Assembly (NCBI RefSeq): GCF_905220565.1
Contig: NC_059401.1
Location: forward strand, 3,807,001-3,871,000
Direction: 5' to 3'
Source of the DNA: Melitaea cinxia
Taxonomy: Eukaryota > Arthropoda > Insecta > Lepidoptera > Nymphalidae
Length of the DNA: 64,000 nt
The position numbers and the translations under genes are program-made. Below, one piece after another: positions 33,335-44,753 of the stretch. The first letter of the stretch is position 1. Every line of letters begins with the position of its first letter. The notes beneath the pieces are model-generated. The model was given only the letters and a program-made list of their open reading frames with translations. It had not been told where the DNA came from and did not search any database.

Positions 33335-34045
33335 ATTATGTTGATAAAATATAAGATGTATATTTTAGAGACAGTTCCCAAAGTATACTCATATATACCT
33401 ATATACATATTACAGTATATTGTGGGGACAGTCGCATTGTATGCGATATTTTGATTGTGCGAGACTGATGACCTGTAATACAGGTATTTTATTGCTAGCA
33501 TAGGCATCAGACTCGCGTCAACATTGACGAGGTTCGAAAAAATAGTTTATTTGTTATATGGTGAATAATTTTGTCTTCAAATCTGTATATCTGTCAGTTA
33601 GATTTTCGTTGTAAATTAGATAAAAAAGCCATCTGATTTTGATTTATTTTATATGTTTTAATAGAATATGTTTTATATTATTTTGTGATACATTTTGTGA
33701 TTTCTAGGAATTATCAATCAATAAAAACTTCGATACGTAGTTAAGTATGTGTAAGTAGTTTAAATAATTTGTGTTTGAATTGTAAATAATAAAAAAGCAT
33801 GTGTTGGTCAGCTGTGATCACCGTGATATTTAAAAACTTTAATTTTATTTGTAAAGAATCAAATTGTAATTAAATAAATAAATAATAAAATAAATTTTGA
33901 TGAGTCCTCAAACCATACTTATAGTACATGATTGCTGATAAAATGTAAGATGTATATTTTAGAGACAGTTCCCAAAGTATACCATATTTTAATGAGTCCT
34001 CAAACCATCGTTATAGTATATGAATTGTTATATAATCGAAAATAT
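33335..34045. repeat. Dispersed duplicate of a GAGACAGTTCCCAAAGTATAC block
   Basis: The block AAGATGTATATTTTAGAGAC...CCCAAAGTATAC occurs at ~33350-33385 and ~33947-33982. AGTCCTCAAACCAT occurs at ~33904 and ~33994. These words resemble the GGGGACAGT/GTCCTCAAA words of the 22.6-kb tandem repeat, so the two regions are probably related. Confidence 0.5.
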
Positions 34046-34140
34046 TTGTTCATACGTTAACATATGAACATATGTTAATTATTAGGCTTGTCTTAAGAGT
34101 ATATTACCAAAATCACAATGTGGCCCAAAGCATACGTTAG

Positions 34141-34145
<5 letters not shown>

Positions 34146-34172
<27 letters not shown>
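34146..34172. repeat. (AT)n microsatellite
   Basis: Short AT tract. Confidence 0.9.
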
Positions 34173-34173
<1 letters not shown>

Positions 34174-34969
34174 AAATTTTTTAATAAAATAAACTGCGTG
34201 GGAATCGCAACGATTCTATGCCTGAGCGAAGCTAAAGCTAGATATATTAATTATTCATTGTCGCCATTTGTATAAAAAAGTGTGTGCTAAGAATGTTTAT
34301 TGATTATAATTACAATATCAATTAAGTAAATATATTAATGTGTCTAATAACAAACTATCAAATTAATTAGTTATAAAAACAAAATTCAATTTTTAACAAA
34401 AATTGAGGTAAGCTACTAAAATTCTAATCGTGCCAAAATCCTGTTGAAGTCAGTCAACAACACTATGAAGATACGTTGAGACAGGTATACATTTTATATA
34501 AGCCTTAGTGCACTTAAGACAGTACAGTGCATTAAAGTGTCGAAAACCTACGACTAGAAGTTTTAAGTGTACTAAGAATTTCATGCTCCTGTCCAATTTT
34601 GGCACATTCTAGAACACTACATGATGAATTGCTGAAATGTTTACTTCTCGACCTTTCCTAGAAATAATGTTGAACTTCTATTCGTATCCATGTAGTGTAA
34701 TGAATAAAATACGTACATCTTAAATCTGGAGCAGTACGTGTAATTACAAAATGTAGCAAGCATTTTGAAAACTTGTCAAATTGTGAGAATTCGGGATATA
34801 ATTGTCAATATTTATATGTGACTTTCAGCTATTATGAATTGCATTGGAACTGTGAGACGAAACAGACTCCAATTATTCCTACTATTGTTATTACTACATT
34901 AAGATACAGAAGAAGAGGTCCAGGATTGCTTAAAGGTAGCAATACAATATATTACAGCTTTACTACGTA

Positions 34970-35325
34970 TATAAGAGAAAGATTGAAGCTTAATCCACCA
35001 CGATATGCTATAAGTAACGATCGCTATCAGTTATTTGTGATAACAACCGGCACCGACGTCTTAACGTGCTCTCCGAGGCACGGTGTGGAGACCCACAAGG
35101 ACAGACATCCAACCCGGAAATAAATATTTGTACAAATACACAAATATCCATCCCAAGCGGGAATCGAACCCGCAAACCGTCGGTATTTTAGGATACTTCT
35201 CGCACAACTATACCAGAGAAGTTGTTTTCCCGTAGTGGAGCAGCGTGGTAGATTAAGCTCCAATCCTTCTCTTACATAGAGAAGGAGACATAATACCCAA
35301 CAGTGGGATGTTACACGCTGAATAC
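34970..35325. mobile_element. Composite of two SINE pieces in opposite orientation
   Basis: 34985-35215 is a minus-strand copy whose head (AAGCGGGAATCGAACCCGCA) differs from the common head and uses a second tRNA-like sequence with an AAATATTTGTACAAATAC link. 35228-35325 is the 3' part in plus orientation (GTAGTGGAGCAGCGTGGTAG...GGGATGTTACACGCTGAA). Confidence 0.65.
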
Positions 35326-35329
35326 GTTA

Positions 35330-36200
35330 CTATGTATATAGAAAATTTCTGTCTGTACTTTTTAAGTTATTAATTTAGTTTATTTTCACAAATTTTAAGA
35401 TAAAAGATATATTCTTGGACACGTCAATCAAAAGAACGGTAAATAATCGTTACCATTATATCTTTCATCATTTCATTGCAACCACGCGGCCATCTTGTTA
35501 AAATATGATTATTTCTCTTCTTACTATGTTTGGTGAGTTTAAAGTTTTAACTTTCTGATTCGGTGAATTTTATATCACCTTATTTTTGTTATGAACATAT
35601 CGATACATTTTTTAATTTTCTTGCATACAACTGTACCTTGATCTAACAATAACTGACATAAACAAAAACAAATATGTTGCCGTCGTTCGGATGTAGTCGG
35701 CAGTTAAAAGAGAAGTCAAGTGAATAATAAGAAGAGAAAAGTCAAGTGAATAAATATAGCGTAAAATGTAATATTCCTGTTTAAATGTCAAACACAGTAG
35801 ACGCGTGAACGATCTTAGATGAAACTAACACACGTAATCACCGTAACTCGCTAACGTTTTGTTCATTGTTAAAGTTGTAATTACTCCGAGCGTACTCATA
35901 TGAACTTACTTGGAAACATATAGCCCGCGCGTCTATATGTATGTACGTGTTCATATGTATGTAACTAAGATTTCTGGAGTGATACTATGCAAAATTATAA
36001 AAAGAAAGGATTACTTTATTATAGATATACTTAAAAACTGTTGGAGAGTTTTTAATAAAAAAATTCACGAATGCAACGTTTTCACTGAATATTTTGTAAC
36101 GAGAGAAAACACAACAGCCAAAATACACGATTGGCCAAGCCAGTAGTGCCAATCCACGCATGCAAAACCACAGGCAAAAATTTGATTTAGATATATCTAA
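35330..36200. other. Unique DNA, no gene seen
   Basis: Short opposing frames at 35910-36236 have no domain. No repeat recognised. Confidence 0.45.
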
Positions 36201-36203
36201 AAC

Positions 36204-36489
36204 TGAGGTAGGGCACAGCAGGAATTGCCTGCTCAAAATATGGAGCAGCCCGACTGGGGTAGTAGCTCGACCTTACAGAAGATCACAGCTAAATAATAAT
36301 GTTTTCAAGCAGTATTGTGTTCCTGTTGGTGAGTAAGGTGACCGGAGCTCCTGGGGGGATTGGGGATTAGGTCGGCAACGCGCTTGCGATGCTTCTGGTG
36401 TTGCAGGCGTCTATAAGCTACGGTAGTCTCTTACCATCAGGTGAGCCGTACGCTTGTTTGCCGAACTAGTGAAATGAAAAATAAAAAAG
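36204..36489 (+). repeat. Repeat family A, full-length
   Basis: TGAGGTAGGGCACAGCAGGA start and CGCTTGTTTGCCGAACTAGT end with an A-rich tail. Very close to 61012-61291. Confidence 0.8.
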
Positions 36490-37394
36490 TAACTTTTTAA
36501 CTGTGCTTATGCATTATATTAATGTGTCTGAATCATTATTAAGCTGATTTTATAGGGGAATTATTTTAAAACAACAGTACTTGTTTATTGCTACAAAAAA
36601 GTAACATAGAGTAGATTAGCCACACTAACTTAAATATTTTATAAAGCTAACAGTTACAGTTTACAGTACGCAAACAAAATTGTCAAAAACGACTTTCTGG
36701 AACGAAGTACCTTATGATCCGTTGTGTACCCTAGTCGGCAAAAAACATCCGTAACGTTAGAAAAAGCGTAAGGCTCCTATGTATAGTCATGTATGATGGC
36801 TATACAGTGTCTAATGTATAGTCTAGCGATGACTGTTATTAGTATTGCAGTTTGCTACTATCATTATATCATTCGATAATTATTATATATTTTATATGTC
36901 ATTTTAAATGAAATAAAGGTGTTAGGGTAATTTTGTAAAATAGTTTTTTTTTTATCGATAAAAGTTATAATGAAAAATGTACAGCCGAATAACTTATTAT
37001 TTTCTTTATACCTCGAACTTGAAATTAATATTTTATAATAAGGAGCTTCGTTCCTATCAGGTGTCCCACGACACCACACGTTTTTATTTTTTTATAAAAC
37101 AACTCAATAGATGCAAAATACAAATTCTAGTTACAAAAGAAATCCCTATACACTATTTGTACAACTGGTTCACTTCATAGTTTTATAAGTTGACTGAAAT
37201 ATCAGATTTGTTCTGAAGTCATATATATGCACTCGTACATGTGCTTGTTGAGTTAGTGAAATCTGATGTGTATTTTTGTATAATCTTGACCTGAAATGTC
37301 ATATTGTTTCTAATTCCTAACGACATATATTTCATTTGACTTACGAACTTCATTCCTGACATAATTAATTATATTGTTTTCAACAACAAAGTTG

Positions 37395-37870
37395 ATTGTC
37401 CACATTTGTTACACTCTTTTAATCTCCGTGTTCCCAAACGTACCCCTAGGAGACCAATTACCCCTCTATAGAAGAACTGTTCTAGGTTCTAGTTCCCTTG
37501 TGCCACGAATCTCTAAATTTATAAACGGCTGTAGTGGTTTGGTTGACCTTCACGCTGATTCCATCTATTCCTATCATAAAAATGTGTTAAAATATATGTA
37601 CAGTATTTGACAATGTTTTTGTAATTTTATTATATTCTGGTACCATCAGCGGACAACTTTTCTTTTTCTAGTTTTGAATATTTTTAGATAACTAAGTTTA
37701 ACTATTAAGTTTGCTGATTGTGTAATTTTTATGTAATATAGTTATACATGTAGTGATTACCTTTAATTAGTTATTACATTTAATTTTGTAATATTTGTAA
37801 TTAATTTTAAGTTATATGAATGGAAATAACTGTAGGTAAACCTGTTAAATAAAATGAAAAAAAAAATATT
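37395..37870 (+). pseudogene. Possible LINE C-terminal remnant and 3' UTR
   Basis: A frame ending at 37610 encodes a tail with LYRRT and ISKFINGCSGLVDLHADSI, loosely like the C-terminus of non-LTR reverse transcriptases, where RxxxLYN precedes a short helix. It is followed by ~250 bp of AT-rich 3' UTR and a terminal AATAAAATG plus poly(A) at ~37850-37867. The match is weak. It may be only the end of an unrelated polyadenylated insertion. Confidence 0.35.
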
Positions 37871-38024
37871 GTGAAATTTAATTCGCCATTTTACCGATTT
37901 TGCTAATTTATACACACATTACAAATCAACTTATTGATTTTGATTAAATCATTGTGTTTGCTTACAAATGAAAAAAATCAGACTTTAATCACATCGAAAA
38001 GTAATGACACGCACCACCTTTTGA

Positions 38025-38275
38025 TTAAATAATTGTGTTTGCTCGCAAACGAAAAAAAAACGACTTCAATTACAAGTAATACACAGCATAGTTAAGTAGA
38101 CGAAAAAAATTAACAAACACACTAATCATTATTAGGATTTTCGAGGGTTTCCCTCGATTTCTGATTCCAACATCAGATCCTGGTCTCCTTATCATGGTAC
38201 CCTTGGAATATCTCATTTAAAAAAAAGACTTATTAAAATCGCTTCATAAACGACGAAATTATACCCGAACATACA

Positions 38276-38310
<35 letters not shown>

Positions 38311-38352
38311 GGTCGAATTGAGTAACCTCCTCCTTTTTTTAATTTGGTTAAA
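38025..38352 (-). repeat. Repeat family B with internal (AT)n
   Basis: GTGTTTGCTCGCAAACGAAA at the left and CCTCCTCCTTTTTTTAATTT at the right. An (AT)n tract at 38279-38309 sits where the 8490 and 40420 copies have a shorter AT tract. Confidence 0.65.
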
Positions 38353-38723
38353 AATGCAGTGGAATTGAGAATCCTTCTTTTGAGATCGGCTAACAAAGTA
38401 ATTTATTATTATGATTAACTAACAATATTCTAACTATAACAATTGAACTCCGCTTAGAATAATATTTATTGAATAATTTTCAGAGCAGCTAAACCAATAT
38501 GAACTGGCGTATAATTATGCTAATTAAAAAACTTTCTCATGCGTCGTTGAATATCTACGAAGTTATACAAACTTATTTTAACTTCGATAAATAAAATACA
38601 CGAATATAATAAGGATGTTTTGAAATACAAAATGATACGTAGACGGAGAAATTATTGAATAGTTGGCATAGTTGAAAATCAATACTTCCTTTTTGAGTGT
38701 GTTGTAAGTAATCTCTTTTAGTT

Positions 38724-39228
38724 ATAAAATAATTTTTAACAAAAAAAAACCGACTTCAAACAGGAAACTAAAAAGTGAAAAATAAATTTACTTAGTACAA
38801 AGTAATTCGTATTTTGATTTAGTTAATCAGAAATGATTAAATAAATATTTTATAATATTGAAGTCGGTGCCAAGTAAAACAATAACTACTCTAGTATCTA
38901 CTCATAAGTTGTATTCAGTTTTCTTTCATAAATATTGTTTCATTGACTATTAGGTTGAATACTGTTATTATTCTGTTATTGTTTTGACTTATCTAATAAT
39001 ATTTGTTATACTTGTTTGTTGTGTGTGTGTTGTTTGTATTTGTTATTGTAGCCAGGTTGTATTTGTATTGTATTTACTTGGCACCAACTTCAAAATTATA
39101 AAATATTTATTTAATCATTTCTGATTAACTAAATCAAAATACGAATTACTTTGTACTAAGTAAATTTATTTTTCACTTTTTAGTTTCCTGTTTGAAGTCG
39201 GTTTTTTTTTTGTTAAAAATTATTTTAT
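38724..39228. mobile_element. Foldback MITE with ~145-bp inverted arms
   Basis: Left arm 38724-~38876 and right arm ~39078-39228 are near-perfect complements, starting ATAAAATAATTTTTAACA and carrying AACCGACTTCAAACAGGAAA and GGTGCCAAGTAAA. The ~200-bp loop is AT-rich with no coding. The AACCGACTTC word is shared with repeat family B, but the rest is not. Confidence 0.75.
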
Positions 39229-39289
39229 TTTACAATTTTTAGTGATGAGTAGACCTAACAAGGATGCTTTTTCTCTTGTGTCGGGGGAC

Positions 39290-39662
39290 CGGAAACATAC
39301 ACAATACACAAGCACAAACACCCAGACAATGAAAAACATCTATATGGCCAATACAAATATCTGTCGTGCGCGGAGATTGAACCCACTAACGCCAGCGCAA
39401 CAGCCGGTGCTGTGACCGCTGCGCTAACGCGTCGACATACTATGAGTAAAGTTCGCTATCAGGTGTACGTAATAATAACCGGGACTGACAGCCTAGCGTG
39501 TTCTCTGAGGCTAGGTTGGGAGAACCACAAGGATTAACAACTAGACCGAAAATAAATATTTGTATAAACATAAATATCCACTCCGAGCGGGAATAGAACC
39601 CGCGACCGTCGGTGTTTAGGCGCCGCCGACACGGCACTTGCACCATTATATCAAAGCGGTCG
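39290..39662 (-). mobile_element. Two SINE copies with different tRNA-like heads, back to back
   Basis: 39300-39435 ends in the common head (minus strand GCGTTAGCGCAGCGGTCACA). 39436-39662 ends in a second head (minus strand GACCGCTTTGATATAATGGT, box B-like GCGGGTTCTATTCCCG). Both share the body GACTGACAGCCTAGCGTG-like block. Confidence 0.65.
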
Positions 39663-39664
39663 TC

Positions 39665-40350
39665 AAACAGCAAAAGGTAACTGCTGTAAATTGTTGAGAA
39701 ATTCCCTCGAGTGTTTATGGGCTCCATCATCAAACCTGGTCCTGCGACACAGATGATCACACAGCAGGTAATTGCTATAAATCGTTGAAAAGTTCCCTCG
39801 ACTATCTTTCGTCTCCATCATCAGACTGAAATGGCACTTATAACTCATACATATGCAAAGTTCTCATCAATAGAAACGAATTAAGTTCAAACAGCAGGTA
39901 ATTGCTATAAGTCGTTGAAGAGTTCCCTCGACTATCTTTCGTCTCCATCGTCAGACTGAAATGGCACTTATAACTCATACATATGCAAAGTTCTCATCAA
40001 TACAAGCGAATTAAGTTCAAACAGCAGGTAATTGCTATAAGTCGTTGAAGAGTTCCCTCGACTATCTTTTGTCTCCATAATCAGACTGAAATGGCACTTA
40101 TAACTCATACATATGCAAAGTTCTCATCAATACAAGCGAATTAAGTTCAAACAGCAGGTAATTGCTATAAATCGTTAAAGAGTTCCCTCGACTATCTTTT
40201 GTCTCCATCATCAGACTGTAATGGCACTTATAACTCATACAAGTGCAAAGTTCTCATCAATATAAACGAATTAAGTTCAAAAACCAGGTAATTGCTATAA
40301 ATTGTTGAGGAGTTCCCTCTACTATCTTTCTTCTCCATCATCAGATCGAC
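39665..40350 (+). repeat. 130-bp minisatellite
   Basis: Units at 39761, 39891, 40021, 40151 and 40281 each start (A)CAGCAGGTAATTGCTATAA and contain GAGTTCCCTCGACTATCTTT. A shorter, diverged unit begins at ~39667. The terminal units are more diverged than the middle ones. Confidence 0.85.
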
Positions 40351-40424
40351 TCCAGACCTTTATTAAATAGTAGTGCTTTATAGTACTTAATGAAAACATG
40401 ATTAAATTTACTAGTCACCCTTAC

Positions 40425-40648
40425 GATTTTTGAAAGTTTCTCTCGATTTCTCTGGGATCCCATCATCAGATCCTGGTTTCCTTATCATGGTACCAAACTA
40501 TGAATATCTCCTTTCCAACAAAAAAAGAATTATCAAAATCGGTTCATAAACGAAGAAGTTATCCCCGAACATACATAAAAAAAAATATATATATATATAT
40601 ATACGGTCGAATTGAGTAACCTCCTCCTTTTTTTGAAGTCGGTTAATA
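40425..40648 (-). repeat. Repeat family B fragment
   Basis: Minus-strand 5' half: GGATCTGATGATGGGATCCC core to AACCGACTTCAAAAAAAGGA. An AT tract lies at 40587-40602. Confidence 0.65.
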
Positions 40649-40649
40649 A

Positions 40650-41520
40650 GCGTACCTTACTACTTGTGTTTTATGACATAGTATCTTTTATAACACTATA
40701 CGTAAAATAAATTACAAAATATAAAAATAATTTCAATTGTTTTATTGTACCAATTTCTCAGCTACAAACAGCGTAATTACAATTTGATGGAGTACTTAGC
40801 AAACGGTTGTTGTGGTGTTTTAATTTTTACTTAGCGTGATAACAATAAATTAAGATATCTGACATCAACAATTTAAAATTAAATTGACTATTATTAAAAT
40901 ACATTTTTTAAGCATTATCAAACCAAACATTATTTTAATAATAACAAAAGCTAACAGTAGTACCAGTGGCTCATTGAGTAATGAAAACATATACTATTAT
41001 AATTCATTATAAAATGTACTGACGTGTAACATTTGACGTCATCGACATCGAAGCAAGATGTCATTGACCCTGGCCGAGAAAAACATAACCGATGCGATTA
41101 TTCATATACTAGAGGTGCCGCTTAATATCAAATACCTTTATCCGCAATGACCGACGAATTTATTGATTATAATTTAAGTAACCTTTCTAACAGTAGGTAA
41201 AACATGTGTTAAACATTTCCAGTAATGGTGAGTATTACGCGCACATACACACGTATACATATACATTTACCAACACACGCATCCATCATAATATAACATT
41301 TCACGTTAATCAGTGTTCCATGAAATTGATTCCTGTAACCGTGCTGTATTGAAATAATTTAGTAGTGATATTATATTTTAATATTATTAGTGGCATTGAA
41401 CTTAGGACAATATAATGGTAACAATACATTGCGTTTGCAATTCGATTGCTTACTCATTGTAGAATTATAAATCATCCATGCGTTTTCTCCTGCGTTTGTT
41501 CACGGATCCAATTTCTTTTT
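40650..41520. other. AT-rich unique DNA, no gene seen
   Basis: No supported feature. A CACATACACACGTATACATA stretch near 41244 is simple sequence. Confidence 0.5.
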
Positions 41521-41529
41521 TTTTAATTT

Positions 41530-41857
41530 CTTTATCGTCCTACGGCCTCAAGGTGGGTAGAGGGCCGCCACAGTGCTCCGACGTCGAGTACTGTTCTGGT
41601 TGATTCGCTTTACCTCAGACTACGACTGGGCGGTCACCTTCAGTTCCGCTGCTACTAAACGTCTCCAAGTGTGCTTAGGACAGTTTCTTTTTTCCTTGTG
41701 GTGTCCATTCTAGGGCTTTCTTTGGAATGTAGTCGGGTGCCCTTCTTGAGGTGTATGCAATCTAAATCCACCTTACGGCATTTTATTTGGAGATCAATTG
41801 GCGTCTTGGAGGAGGTATCCCACAGTTCTTCATTGGAGATCAAATTTTAGATATGAT
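41530..41857 (-). pseudogene. LINE (RTE/CR1-like) ORF C-terminal remnant
   Basis: On the minus strand the frame 41843-41655 has ISNEELW, then TPIDLQIKCRKV and later KESPRMDTTRKKE. This parallels the known LINE C-terminal pattern ISNEELW...TPIExQIRRRRWRWIGHTLR...WNPQGKRKRGRP, with many substitutions. After a stop at 41655 other frames continue with weaker similarity to 41530. It is a decayed, 5'-truncated retrotransposon fragment, with no catalytic domain left. Its 3' side is lost among A-runs at ~41518-41526. Confidence 0.65.
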
Positions 41858-42436
41858 TTTTTTATGTCAGTAGGTCGGCAAACAAAGTCTCTTCCCGTGG
41901 GTGTCGTAAGAGGCGACTAAGGGATAACAAGGTTCCACAACCACCTTGGAACTTAAGAAGCCGACCGATGGCGGGATAACCATCCAACTGCTGGCTTTGA
42001 AATACACAGGCCGAAGACGGGCAAGAGCGTCTTCGGTGCGACAAAGCCAGTACTGCGGTCACCAACCCGCCTGCCCAGCGTTGTGACTATGGGCAAAACA
42101 CATGAGTTCACGTTTTTTGTGGCGTAAACTTGTGGAGGCCTATGTCCAGCAGTGGACTGTATAGGCTGTAATGAATGAGAAAAGGTCGGCAAACAAGCGT
42201 ACGGCTCACCTGATGGTAAGCGATCACCGTAGTTTATAGACGCCTGCAACACCAGAAGCATCGAAAACGCGTGGTTGACCCTATCCCCAATTCCCTCTAG
42301 GAGCTCTGGTCAACTTACTCACCAACAGGAACACAACATTGCTTGAAAACAGTATTATTTAGCTGTGATCTTTTGAAGGTACTATCCCAGATGGGCTGCT
42401 CCATACTTTGAAGAGGAAATTTCCTGCTGTGTGCTC
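41858..42436 (-). repeat. Repeat family A interrupted by an RTE-type insertion
   Basis: The family A copy is split: 41858-41885 and 42183-42436. The word AGGTCGGCAAACAA is duplicated on both sides of the insert (41872-41885, 42183-42196), which fixes the insertion point. Confidence 0.8.
41886..42182 (+). mobile_element. RTE-type LINE 3' end inserted with 14-bp target duplication
   Basis: 297 bp from GTCTCTTCCCGTGGGTGTCG to GTCCAGCAGTGGACTGTATA and GGCTGTAATGAATGAGA. 5'-truncated, ending in a degenerate (ATG)n, as for target-primed reverse transcription. Confidence 0.8.
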
Positions 42437-42654
42437 AGTTATGTTTATTGGATTGCATAATTTGAAATATCTATCAAGGTTTTCTTAAAAATTTTTGTAA
42501 TCGCCTTTGTCGTTGTTGTTATCATATATTCCTGATATTGATTATCACGTATGATAGGAAAGTTATCCACTTCTCTACACATCTTGCTTTTACTTGGCAG
42601 TGCAACCTTTACAGGCTGATTTAGTTCCTATTCATGAAACAAAAGTACCATTCG

Positions 42655-42935
42655 GGTGTATTGGTGCGAGTGCCTAGAAGTGGGGGCTCGATTTCCGGTC
42701 GGGGTCAGTATTTGTACAAATATTTATTTCCGGTCTAGATGTCCGTCTTTGTCGGTACTTACCATACCTCAGAGAGCACGTCAAGCTGCCGGTCCCAGTT
42801 TCTATCAACAAAAAAAAAAATGAAAGCGATCGTTACTCAAAGCAGGGAATATGTCCAACCCGCTTAGCAACAGCGTAGTGATTTAGGTTCCGAGTCCTTT
42901 CCACCATGGAGAAAGAGGCTTCAATTAATCATAAA
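42655..42935 (+). mobile_element. SINE, second head type, diverged
   Basis: Head GTGCGAGTGCCTAGAAGTGG with box B-like GGGCTCGATTTCC, link ATTTGTACAAATATTTATTT, and body AGAGCACGTCAAGCTGCCGG to ATGGAGAAAGAGGC. Last part truncated. Confidence 0.6.
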
Positions 42936-43135
42936 AAAAAATGTTAAAGAAATAAATAACATCTAAAAGTGAAATAATAGTGAAATACTGGCCAAGAAAA
43001 AATATAATATAATTTTCAATACCTATTTACATAATTTTCTTTATTACTAGCTGTTCCCGAGACTTCCTCCGCATGGAATTAAAAAAAAAATATTCAGTTC
43101 GCAGTTGCAAAAAAAAAAACTAAAATAAAAGTAGC

Positions 43136-43298
43136 TTTTTTGGTATCATAGAGGAACCCATTTACAGGGGTGCAATACCGACCAAAACGCCTACAGGAGC
43201 CTTTAGCCGCTTTAATTGGAGGGTCCTGGATCTGCAGGCAACAGGACCCCTTCAGCGACAGGCTGGCCTCGGCGAAAAGGCCAGACTTCTCCTCCATG
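43136..43298 (-). mobile_element. 163-bp polyadenylated retro-insertion inside the Helitron
   Basis: Flanked by AAAATAAAAGTAGC (43122-43135 and 43299-43312). On the minus strand it ends in A6, so it entered by retrotransposition. The GC-rich body (CCTGTTGCCTGCAGATCCAG) is not recognised. It could be a LINE 3' end or a short SINE. Confidence 0.75.
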
Positions 43299-43465
43299 AA
43301 AATAAAAGTAGCCTAAGTTACTCTTTATTACATCAGCTATCTGCCAGTAAAGGTCCCGTCAAAATCGGCCTAGGCGTTTCAGAGATTAGCTGGAACAAAC
43401 AGACAGAGAGACAGATAGACAAAAATTGTGAAAAATGTTATTTTGATATACGTGCCGTGTATCAT

Positions 43466-43640
43466 TTCAGCCTAACACAGTCCACTGCTGGACATAGGCC
43501 TCCACAAGTTTGCGCTAAAAATGGCGTAAATTCGCTTGTTTTGCCCATAGTCACCACGCTGATGACCATAGGGCTGACTTTGTCGCACCGAAGACGCTGC
43601 TTTCCGACTTCGGCCTGTGTATTTCAAAGCCAACTGTATG
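43466..43640 (-). mobile_element. RTE-type LINE 3' fragment inside the Helitron
   Basis: CAGTCCACTGCTGGACATAG to TTCGGCCTGTGTATTTCAAA, with an internal deletion compared with 63225-63550. Confidence 0.65.
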
Positions 43641-44295
43641 TATATGTACCATGTATCCAAATGAATTTAGCCAAAAGCAGTTTTTTAATATTACAAACAG
43701 ACACTCCAATTTTATTTATTTGTATAGATGAAGTTTAAGTACCTATTTCTATAGTAATATGATGACATCAGTCAATATAAAATGCGGTTAGCATATAATG
43801 TCAGAGTCAGCGACATTCGGGCGAACAAATGGCCCCCTAGGAGCTCAACGATTATTTGATGGAACCCTTCAAAATCGTGCGCATGACAGGTTTAATATAT
43901 AGGGTAACGTTATTAGAACGAACAATTGATAATAAACCGCTTTTTTAACACTGATTTGTGTTATCTAGACATGTACATATTGTATCGGTGCGGATATTGA
44001 AAGCTAGGCGACAGAGTAGAGATCGGCGCATCGAGCAGGGATCGAAAACAGAAAATAGTTATGTTCAGTACAAAAATAAGATTAAATACAATTTAAAAGT
44101 ATTTAGTACTCATTAAATCCATAAAATAAAATTAAAAAAATAATATTATATTCGCTTCAGCATGTAATATCCTACTACTGGGCATAGGCCTCTTTCCCCA
44201 TGTAGGAGAAGGATCAGAGCTTAATCCACCGCGCTGCTCCAATGCGGGTTGGCGGATATATTCCCTACTATGAGTAACGATCGCTATCAGGTGTA

Positions 44296-44316
44296 GGGGA
44301 GGTCAGCTCAAAGCGG
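44296..44316 (+). repeat. Left terminal inverted repeat of the pogo-type element
   Basis: Pairs with 47767-47787, one mismatch (G/A near the inner end). Confidence 0.9.
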
Positions 44317-44501
44317 TCATAGGAGGCAAAGCGGCTACTCTTAATTTTTCGGTTATTTAAAATGACAGTGCGACGTTGCCGTTTTGTCACATAAGAAACC
44401 TCCCGCCCCACGCCGGGCAGTCATTCGGTAACGCTGGGAACGATCACTTGGCCACAGTGTTGAAAATAATATTTTTAGATGTTTTGTTAAAAAAATGCAA
44501 G

Positions 44502-44753
44502 GTAAGTTCATCCTGTTTTGATCATACCTCTTTATATTTAAATTCTTTTACAACACGTGTATTGTTTCTTATCTATTTGGCTTGATTTGTGTAAAATTTG
44601 CTAAAATGTAAATGCATAAAAGTATGAGCAGCCGCATTTTAAAACAAGATGGCCGAATAAGGTAAAGCGGCCCGGGCAAAGCGGCCAACTGACCGCTTTG
44701 CCCTACTAAAAAATATTATGATTAGATAGATAATACTAAATTATTTTGTTTAG
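44502..44753 (+). other. Candidate 5' UTR intron of the transposase gene
   Basis: A consensus donor AAG|GTAAGT at 44502 and an acceptor TTATTTTGTTTAG ending at 44753, immediately before the ATG. Splicing would place CAAG before ATGG, giving A at -3 and G at +4, a better start context than the unspliced T at -3. The upstream exon stays open in phase but has no in-frame ATG. Prediction only. Confidence 0.45.

Larger units (their letters stand above)
43047..43728 (-). mobile_element. Helitron carrying two nested retro-insertions
   Basis: On the minus strand, A|TCTATACAAATAAATAAAA at 43728 to CTAG|T at 43047, with core words shared with the 5510-5821 copy (AAAATAAAAGTAGCCTAAGT, AATCTCTGAAACG). 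Interior insertions lie at 43136-43298 (with target duplication) and ~43466-43640 (RTE-type fragment). Confidence 0.8.
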
